Translations under genes and position numbers: made by a program | Source: Bacillota bacterium | GTDB lineage: Bacteria; Bacillota; Clostridia; Oscillospirales; Ruminococcaceae | Direction: 5' to 3' | DNA: 11,704 nucleotides | Assembly (NCBI GenBank): GCA_023413185.1 | Contig: JAEZQD010000068.1 | Coordinates: 1 to 11,704 of the forward strand | Notes under the pieces: model-generated | Told to the model about the DNA's origin: nothing | Seen by the model: only the letters and a program-made list of their open reading frames with translations | Databases searched by the model: none | In this document: positions 6,991 to 11,704 of the stretch, one piece after another | How positions within the stretch are numbered: the first letter of the stretch is position 1 | Layout: each line of letters begins with the position of its first letter

Positions 6991-8223
6991 TTAAGCCATA
7001 CCGTGACGTATTTTCCCGGTTCCGTCAAGCGTAATGTTGTAAGTTACATCAAAATCGGTAACATCAAGGGGGTCTTCAATCTTTTCAGAACAAAACCGAA
7101 TATCAGAAATCTTTTTTACGTTCATGATGTCGATGCCTTTTTCCTTCATTCGGTTATACATGGCGATTGTATCGTTGCGCAGACGGTCAGCAAGACTTTT
7201 CTTTATTGCCTCTTGAGTCTCATCTCGGTCAGAAGAAAGTAGTGTTGAGCTATCCAACAAAACCACACGAAGGTTAACGGTATAATGCAGCTTAATACGA
7301 GAATCTATCATTTCAATCTTGTGTTTTGTCTTACTTTTCAGGATGCTGAACCCTATCATTTCCTCTGGGTGTTCGGGATTAGGGGATTCCAGCAACCCAC
7401 CGATAACCGGACTGTCAAGCAGATTAAAGACATTTGTATCAGTGGTGCTCAACGTTGATACCATCTTATCTCCGATAAATACCGCAGCTCCATCCACGAT
7501 GATACCTGGCTTCTCCAACGGTTTTCCTTGCTGCTGCGCTTCTTGCTGTCCCTCTTGTTCTCCGCCTTGTTGCGGACTCTGCTGTTGCCCTCCCTCATTT
7601 TTCGATGAATCATTATCTTTCGGTTTGTTTTTTTCCTGCTCATACTGCCGAACCTTTATTAGTGGTACTACATTGGTTTTGCTGCCGGTATTCATGCTTT
7701 CTAAAAACTGATACGCCTGTGTGGACATAATGCCCAAGCTATGCTTTGTTGTATTTAGCATCTCATACAAATACAGACCTAAAAACTGCTCTTCTTCCAA
7801 ATCCAAATCAATAATTTCACTAGCCGGCGAGTCAAGAACAAAAATATACTGACGAAGCGAGGGCTTTTGATCACGATCATAAAAATCAAAAACACCATAG
7901 GTGCCACGCTCAGCAAAGGCTCTTGTAAAAATAGCTGTTTTGACGCCGGCGTATTCATGGGGATAGTTGGTTGCGCGACGCACTTGATCTGCGGCCTCTG
8001 CAACAGAAGACCCCTGACCATATGACACAATACGTCGCTCAGAGCCTGCTTTATCCCCTTCACCTCTGTATGCCTTTAAGAACTCGGCATAAAAGAACAT
8101 ATCGTTATCAACAACGTCAAAGATGCCCATGGTGAAAAACAAAAGACGGTTCATATCCCGATATGAAAAACATCCTTGTAATAACAAAGCAATTACCAGC
8201 ACCATCGCAATTAGCTTTTTCAT
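6991..8223 (-). CDS. gerC: Ger(x)C family spore germination lipoprotein
   Basis: Outer lipoprotein subunit of a germinant receptor; GerC proteins sit on the spore inner membrane together with GerA and GerB subunits. The 410-residue product begins with MKKLIAMVLVIALLLQGC, a lipoprotein signal with lipobox LLQGC and lipidated Cys18. The N-terminal domain shows VSYGQGSSVAEAADQVRRAT and the later part AAVFIGDKMVSTL, then a C-terminal domain (about 285-402) ending in DVTYNITLDGTG. Between them, residues about 194-239 form a hydrophilic Gln/Glu/Gly/Lys-rich insert that is not typical of the family. The usual CWDxREI-like block after the lipid Cys is replaced by CFSYRDMNRL. The start ATG (8223-8221) overlaps the gerA stop in an ATGA, and AAAGGGGA (8238-8231) within the gerA end acts as SD, so the two are translationally coupled. 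Sporulation-specific expression is expected. Confidence 0.92.
   Translation of the reverse strand: MKKLIAMVLVIALLLQGCFSYRDMNRLLFFTMGIFDVVDNDMFFYAEFLKAYRGEGDKAGSERRIVSYGQGSSVAEAADQVRRATNYPHEYAGVKTAIFTRAFAERGTYGVFDFYDRDQKPSLRQYIFVLDSPASEIIDLDLEEEQFLGLYLYEMLNTTKHSLGIMSTQAYQFLESMNTGSKTNVVPLIKVRQYEQEKNKPKDNDSSKNEGGQQQSPQQGGEQEGQQEAQQQGKPLEKPGIIVDGAAVFIGDKMVSTLSTTDTNVFNLLDSPVIGGLLESPNPEHPEEMIGFSILKSKTKHKIEMIDSRIKLHYTVNLRVVLLDSSTLLSSDRDETQEAIKKSLADRLRNDTIAMYNRMKEKGIDIMNVKKISDIRFCSEKIEDPLDVTDFDVTYNITLDGTGKIRHGMA
7507..7644 (-). repeat. Low-complexity Gln/Glu/Gly-rich tract inside gerC
   Basis: Codons 194-239 of gerC encode a stretch dominated by Gln, Glu, Gly, Lys, Asn and Pro, including GGQQQSPQQGGEQEGQQEAQ (211-230). 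It is in frame and lies between the two structured halves of the protein. The repeated CAG/CAA/GAA-type codons (read on the minus strand) could expand or shrink by slippage. Confidence 0.75.
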
Positions 8224-9626
8224 TTCTGTTTCCCCTTTGGAAGCGAGGTGTTGCTGATGGAATCCAGATTACCCCGCATGAGGACATCTTTATACTGAAA
8301 GGTTTTTAAGGTTCCAAGCGGAAACAGATACGGATATCCGCATGTGGTAAGACCGCTTAGATGCGCGAGAAACAAAACGCATCCCATATAAAACCCCGGC
8401 AGCCCAATCAAACCCGACAACAGTACGATAAAGACACTCCAAAAAAAGATAGCCGAATATAAAACAGGGATAAGGTAGGAGGCTATCGAGGTAATTGCCA
8501 CAACAACAACTGTGAATTGGGAAGTCAAACCAGAAGCCACCGCCGATTCTCCGAGTATCAATGCACCGACGATACTCAGTGTTGGACCGATTGGCTGTGG
8601 CAGGCGAACACCGGCCTCGCGGATTATTTGAAAGAACAAGATCATATACAACAACTCAATAATTGTGGGGACAGGAACAGCTGCGCGAAACAGGGCGAGT
8701 CGGTACAGTAACACGGTGGGTATGAGTTTATAATGATAGGTAATCAGCGCCAAATAGATACCTGGAATAAAGGTGGACAGTAAAAACGCAACCCACCGAA
8801 AGGCTCTGCCGATATTTGCTGTGAAGGGGTTGAGCGTATAATCATCTGTTGTTTGGAAATTTTCAATAAAAAAATACGGCGCAGTAACAACAAACGGACT
8901 GCCATCAACGATAACTACGACTCTTCCCTCTGCAAGTTTTGATACCGCGACATCTGGTTTTTCGGTATACCCGATGGTATCAAACGGGGTTAGTTTACAA
9001 CGAAGTTTGGATTCCAGGTAGTTTGAATAGATCACATATTCGTTTTGCATTCCGGCAATCTTTTGCCGTACATAACGCACCAGCTTCTCCGGCGCAAGCC
9101 CTTCAATGAAGATCATAACCGTAGAGGTTTGCGTTTGTCTTCCCAGAAAAAAATGCTCCATTTTTAGGTCTGTAGTTTTCACCTTTCTTCTGATTGCGGA
9201 GATGTTGTCGTTGATATCCTCGGTAAAACCTTCGCGCGGTCCTTTAATCACCGTTTCAGTTTGGGGGATATCGATGGCTCTTTTTGAAAATCCCTTCATA
9301 GAACAGGTAATTGCTTGGTTGATATGGGTAAACAGCACAATGACATTACCGGTAATGATGTGAGAGACCGCATCATCGACATTTTTTACCTGTTTTGCAG
9401 AGCTTGCCTGTATAATTTCGGCTGTGATCTTATCGAGATTATCGCGGGGGTTAAAGTGGTTCATTAGCGGCCGGATGATATAATCACTGATGTTATCCTT
9501 ATTGCACATTGATTCGATGTATACGATGTGGATGATGGTGTGCGCACACTGAATCTCACGGTATCGCACATCGTACATATTTGTCAGTTCGTTCTTTATA
9601 TCTTGTATTGTAATATTATCGCTCAT
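8220..9626 (-). CDS. gerA: GerA family spore germination protein (receptor A subunit)
   Basis: A-subunit of a nutrient germinant receptor in the spore inner membrane. The 468-residue protein has a soluble N-terminal domain (about 1-275) and a C-terminal membrane domain with roughly five helices (about 277-298, 318-336, 346-362, 370-392, 394-424). Family motifs are TVIKGPREGFTEDINDNISAIRRKV (in 125-150), DGSPFV (241-246), the long conserved loop containing REAGVRLPQPIGPTLSIVGA (336-355) followed by LILGESAVASGLTS, and GYPYLFPLG (430-438) near the end. Length is close to that of Bacillus GerAA. GAGGGGG (9640-9634) is 7 bases before the ATG (9626-9624), a strong start. It is the first gene of a two-gene minus-strand unit with gerC and diverges from gerB. 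The germinant cannot be inferred from the sequence. Confidence 0.96.
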   Translation of the reverse strand: MSDNITIQDIKNELTNMYDVRYREIQCAHTIIHIVYIESMCNKDNISDYIIRPLMNHFNPRDNLDKITAEIIQASSAKQVKNVDDAVSHIITGNVIVLFTHINQAITCSMKGFSKRAIDIPQTETVIKGPREGFTEDINDNISAIRRKVKTTDLKMEHFFLGRQTQTSTVMIFIEGLAPEKLVRYVRQKIAGMQNEYVIYSNYLESKLRCKLTPFDTIGYTEKPDVAVSKLAEGRVVVIVDGSPFVVTAPYFFIENFQTTDDYTLNPFTANIGRAFRWVAFLLSTFIPGIYLALITYHYKLIPTVLLYRLALFRAAVPVPTIIELLYMILFFQIIREAGVRLPQPIGPTLSIVGALILGESAVASGLTSQFTVVVVAITSIASYLIPVLYSAIFFWSVFIVLLSGLIGLPGFYMGCVLFLAHLSGLTTCGYPYLFPLGTLKTFQYKDVLMRGNLDSISNTSLPKGKQK

Positions 9627-9640
9627 CCTTATTCCCCCTC

Positions 9641-9675
9641 TGTATAATTTCTGTTTACGGTTATCATATTATACA
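9641..9675. promoter_or_regulatory. Divergent ger control region: 8-bp inverted repeat and sigma-G-like promoter
   Basis: The 86-bp gap between gerA and gerB contains TGTATAAT (9641-9648) and its exact complement ATTATACA (9668-9675), 19 bases apart. Read on the plus strand, GTATA (9642-9646), an 18-base spacer and CATATTA (9665-9671) fit the forespore sigma-G promoter pattern as I recall it (gHATR, about 18, CATWHTA). This would start a gerB leader of about 35 bases. On the minus strand, TATAATA (9673-9667) could be the -10 for gerA-gerC, but no good -35 is seen upstream of it. The overlap of both -10 elements within the repeat arm suggests linked control of the two arms; this is inference. 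Confidence 0.42.
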
Positions 9676-9712
9676 TATATTTAAAGGGAATAAGAGGTAA
9701 GGAAGGGCGAGG

Positions 9713-10810
9713 ATGGACAAGTTTTCTCCCAGACATTTTGTGTTCTTGGTGTTTGCAACGGGTATTGTTGCGCTTAAAACCTATCCACTCGTATTTATTG
9801 TGGATGCGGGTAAAGACAGCTGGGTTGCCGTAATCATGTCTTCGATTGTTATTGCTTTGTTTTATATGTTCTCAATCAACACAATGAAACTGATTCGCGA
9901 AAACGACTTTTTAACAATCTATCGCATCGCATTGGGCAGAAAATTCGGGACAATCATGGCGTTACTGTTTGTGTTAACCTGTATTTTGACCTTGATTGAG
10001 TCGGCGTCGATTGAGGCGGACGGCATGCATCAGAACATGATGGTTGAAACACCAAACTGGTATTTCATCATTTTTTTTATAATTGTTTCGCTCTATGTCG
10101 TTCGCAAGGATTTGGTTGCTGTCATGATAATCGCCATTATAGGAATCTCCATGATTATGTTTGCCGGTATCCATCTGGGTATTATGACAATGCAGCAAAA
10201 GGAGTTTTGGATGTTGTTCCCCGTGATGCAGGACGGCATAACAGGAGGATTTGTATTAGCTGTTTTGAAGTCGTTGGGAATGTATGGATTTATTACTATT
10301 ACATTGCCCTACCTTGACGCGATAGATGATACGAAAATATCCTTAAAAAAATACAGTTTGATTGCGCTTGCAATTGTAATTCAGATGCAGGTTGTATCTA
10401 TAACAGGAATATTCATGACCTTTAGCACGGAACAGGCTGAGGTATACTACTATCCGAAGCTAGTGCAAACACATTTGGTGTCTTATCTTCAGATATTGGA
10501 ATTTGGAGAGCTATATGTCATGCTGCAGATGCTGGTGGGGTGGATATTAAAGTATCTGGTTGCCTTCCATTCAATTATTTTTATCTTAAAATTCTTAAAG
10601 ATAAAAAACACGGTTATTATGAAGTTAACTTATGTGATAAGCGGAGTCGTTTTGATCGCATCTGTCATTTTGACCTCGACTTCCATCCGCTTCTTTGACG
10701 TGCTGCAATACTTTCCGTGGATTGCGCTTGTCAATTTTGTCGTAATACCGTTTTTTGTTTTCGTTATCTATCGGATACGGATAAAGCGACAAAACGCAAT
10801 GAATAAATAA
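9713..10810 (+). CDS. gerB: GerB family germination permease (receptor B subunit)
   Basis: Polytopic B-subunit of the germinant receptor, belonging to the amino acid/polyamine transporter superfamily, and thought to bind the germinant. The 365-residue protein has about ten hydrophobic segments (about residues 9-30, 37-57, 80-100, 115-131, 135-155, 177-200, 212-235, 268-292, 303-322, 331-356) with short loops, the normal GerB topology and length. It starts MDKFSPRHFVFLVFATGIVALKTYP, where the first helix carries the family-like 'gatgi' break region as FATGIVAL. GGAAGGG (9701-9707) is 5 bases before ATG9713. It is transcribed away from gerA-gerC rather than within one operon. Germinant specificity (amino acid, sugar or other) cannot be told. 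No terminator is evident between it and the next gene. Confidence 0.93.
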   Translation: MDKFSPRHFVFLVFATGIVALKTYPLVFIVDAGKDSWVAVIMSSIVIALFYMFSINTMKLIRENDFLTIYRIALGRKFGTIMALLFVLTCILTLIESASIEADGMHQNMMVETPNWYFIIFFIIVSLYVVRKDLVAVMIIAIIGISMIMFAGIHLGIMTMQQKEFWMLFPVMQDGITGGFVLAVLKSLGMYGFITITLPYLDAIDDTKISLKKYSLIALAIVIQMQVVSITGIFMTFSTEQAEVYYYPKLVQTHLVSYLQILEFGELYVMLQMLVGWILKYLVAFHSIIFILKFLKIKNTVIMKLTYVISGVVLIASVILTSTSIRFFDVLQYFPWIALVNFVVIPFFVFVIYRIRIKRQNAMNK

Positions 10811-10816
10811 GAATTG

Positions 10817-10845
10817 TTGTATCAGTCTATAAACTTAAATATAAT
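10817..10845 (+). promoter_or_regulatory. Possible promoter in the AT-rich spacer before the Lrp-type gene
   Basis: TTGTAT (10817-10822), a 17-base spacer and a perfect TATAAT (10840-10845) could form a sigma-A promoter. The -35 matches the consensus only in its first three bases. The whole spacer 10811-10908 has just 13 G/C in 98 bases, so a TATAAT is expected by chance and this call is tentative. Several short A/T palindromes in the same stretch (for example AATATATATT at 10858-10867) could serve an Lrp-type protein but are not informative in such composition. Confidence 0.3.
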
Positions 10846-10908
10846 AAATAAAACATCAATATATATTTACAATATTAAATAATAATGATATATTATATTA
10901 AACATAGT

Positions 10909-10929
10909 AAGGAGGCGATTTTTGGGTTG
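10909..10929 (+). promoter_or_regulatory. Shine-Dalgarno that supports a TTG start for the Lrp-type gene
   Basis: AAGGAGG at 10909-10915 is the strongest SD in this area and lies inside the longer reading frame that begins with ATG at 10885. The first in-frame start after it is TTG10927 (11 bases away); ATG10936 is 20 bases away. Translating from TTG gives (M)DTMDLSIL, matching the usual Lrp/AsnC N-terminus, whereas the extra 14 residues from 10885 look like translated spacer. Confidence 0.65.
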
Positions 10930-11367
10930 GATACGATGGATCTATCAATACTAAGTCTGCTCAAGCAAAATGCGAAGAATACCGCATCTCAAATCAGTAA
11001 AAAGGTTGGGTTGTCCATTCCGGCTGTCATGGAACGCATTCGAAAGCTCGATGAAGCAAAAGTGATTAACCGTTACACGGTACAACTTGATCACAAAAAA
11101 CTGGGATATAACATTCTCGCGTTTATTTTTGTGAATATTGAGAAGACAGAGAACATTCAGCGGTTTCGCGATGTGGTTACCCAGTTTAGTCAGGTGCTCG
11201 AATGCCATCACATGGCAGGGGAGTATGACTATCTGCTCAAGGTGGTAACCACCGACACGGCGGAACTGGAAGACTTTTTGAGCAACGGGTTAAAATCAAT
11301 TGCAGGGGTGGAAAAAAGCAACACGTTAATTGCTTTGTCTACCTTAAAAGAGGAACTGAACAGGTGA
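10927..11367 (+). CDS. Lrp/AsnC family transcriptional regulator
   Basis: A 146-residue DNA-binding regulator of the feast/famine family, which senses amino acids through a C-terminal RAM (ACT-like) domain and controls amino-acid metabolism or transport. The N-terminal helix-turn-helix spans about residues 5-49 (DLSILSLLKQNAKNTASQIS, then KKVGLSIPAVMERIRKLDEAKVI). The RAM domain spans about 67-141, with the typical HHMAGEYDYLLKV (94-106) and a final IALSTLKEEL. The TTG start is chosen from the SD at 10909 and the family N-terminus; the upstream ATG10885 would give 160 residues with an Ile/Tyr-rich extension made of spacer sequence. The gene is followed 22 bases later by a LysE-type exporter, a common arrangement in which the regulator controls the exporter. 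The effector amino acid is not shown. Confidence 0.92.
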   Translation: MDTMDLSILSLLKQNAKNTASQISKKVGLSIPAVMERIRKLDEAKVINRYTVQLDHKKLGYNILAFIFVNIEKTENIQRFRDVVTQFSQVLECHHMAGEYDYLLKVVTTDTAELEDFLSNGLKSIAGVEKSNTLIALSTLKEELNR

Positions 11368-11389
11368 CCAACTTGAGAAAGGGGACAGA

Positions 11390-11704
11390 ATGATAATTAA
11401 AGGGTTTCGGTTTGGTATGCTGTTGCAGCTTGCCGTTGGACCGGTGTGTATGTACTTGTTTCAAACAGCAGTCAATAAGGGGTTGCCCGATGCGCTAACC
11501 GGGGTTGCGGCGGTTGTTTTGGTTGATGCCTTATACATAATTGCAGCAATTGCCGGTATTGGCGTATTACTTGGACGGTCTCAAAGAGTAAAACAGATAT
11601 TTAAACTTGTAGGCGGCATAATCATTATTGTTTTTGGACTAAACAACATCTTTAGTGAGTTTGGCTTATCCTTTTTGTCTGTTTTTAAGATTGGTATCCC
11701 GAGT
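11390..11704 (+). CDS. LysE/RhtB-type amino-acid exporter, N-terminal part (3' partial)
   Basis: The reading frame from ATG11390 stays open to the window end (105 residues). It begins MIIKGFRFGMLLQLAVGPVC and continues with QTAVNKGLPDALTGVAAVVL, LVDALYIIAAIAGIGVLLG and KLVGGIIIIVFGLNNI. Three hydrophobic segments (about residues 5-24, 36-59, 70-86), the short re-entrant-like GPV motif in the first helix and the conserved 'G..dal.G......D' pattern fit the LysE/RhtB translocator family, inner-membrane exporters of basic or other amino acids. AAAGGGG (11378-11384) is 5 bases before the ATG. The gene starts 22 bases after the Lrp-type regulator and is probably in the same operon. The canonical PGP of many members is here VGP. 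The C-terminal half lies outside the window, so completeness cannot be judged. Confidence 0.82.
   Translation, partial: MIIKGFRFGMLLQLAVGPVCMYLFQTAVNKGLPDALTGVAAVVLVDALYIIAAIAGIGVLLGRSQRVKQIFKLVGGIIIIVFGLNNIFSEFGLSFLSVFKIGIPS

Noticed and set aside
7319..7711. Cys/Ser-rich 130-codon plus-strand frame opposite gerC
   Set aside because: Its Cys-rich run is the complement of the Gln/Gly-rich gerC tract; it has no convincing ribosome binding site or family resemblance.
9638..9672. Second minus-strand sigma-G-like pair (TAATA, 17 bases, AATTATA at 9649-9643) for gerA
   Set aside because: Its transcript would start at or inside the gerA Shine-Dalgarno site at 9634-9640, leaving no usable leader.
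10885..10926. N-terminal extension MIYYIKHSKEAIFG of the Lrp-type protein
   Set aside because: It is encoded by the AT-rich spacer and the SD itself, and family members start near DxxD; TTG10927 fits better.

Overview
The window looks like chromosomal DNA from an endospore-forming, low-to-mid-GC Firmicute, probably a clostridium. The reasons are a complete set of spore germinant-receptor genes (GerA, GerB and GerC families), a FtsK/SpoIIIE-type translocase, strong Shine-Dalgarno sites with several TTG starts, and a stand-alone ComEC-like metallo-beta-lactamase protein paired with a DUF3006 protein. The species cannot be named from this sequence. No mobile element, CRISPR array, tRNA, rRNA or insertion sequence was seen.

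Layout. At 1-117 is the hydrophobic C-terminal end of an unidentified membrane protein. From 166 to 3942 runs a plus-strand cluster: ftsK/spoIIIE, then an anchored or exported MBL-fold protein (TTG start, 19 bases downstream), then a small DUF3006 protein that nearly overlaps it. A canonical intrinsic terminator (3982-4010) closes this unit. A stand-alone gene for a membrane-anchored NERD-domain protein follows (4051-4770). A well-formed extended -10 promoter (4754-4782) then drives a two-gene NAD-salvage operon: a nicotinamidase-type hydrolase (4814-5464) and nicotinate phosphoribosyltransferase (5469-6932). Together these would turn nicotinamide into nicotinic acid and then nicotinate mononucleotide. 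A perfect 15-bp stem hairpin (6942-6975) separates this operon from the convergent germination genes.

The germination locus has two arms. gerA (8220-9626) and gerC (6991-8223) lie on the minus strand with a 4-base ATGA overlap. gerB (9713-10810) diverges on the plus strand from an 86-bp intergenic region that carries an 8-bp inverted repeat and a sigma-G-like promoter. The three products should form one germinant receptor in the spore inner membrane. The GerC protein carries an unusual Gln/Glu/Gly/Lys-rich insert.

The right end holds a very AT-rich spacer, an Lrp/AsnC-family regulator (best start TTG at 10927, not the more distal ATG at 10885) and, 22 bases later, the start of a LysE/RhtB-type amino-acid exporter cut by the window edge. 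This is probably an amino-acid-responsive export operon.

Most of the window is recognisable core or sporulation biology. I do not see a convincing undescribed system. The best leads are the GerC insert, the architecture of the divergent ger control region, the NERD membrane protein, and the exported MBL/DUF3006 pair.
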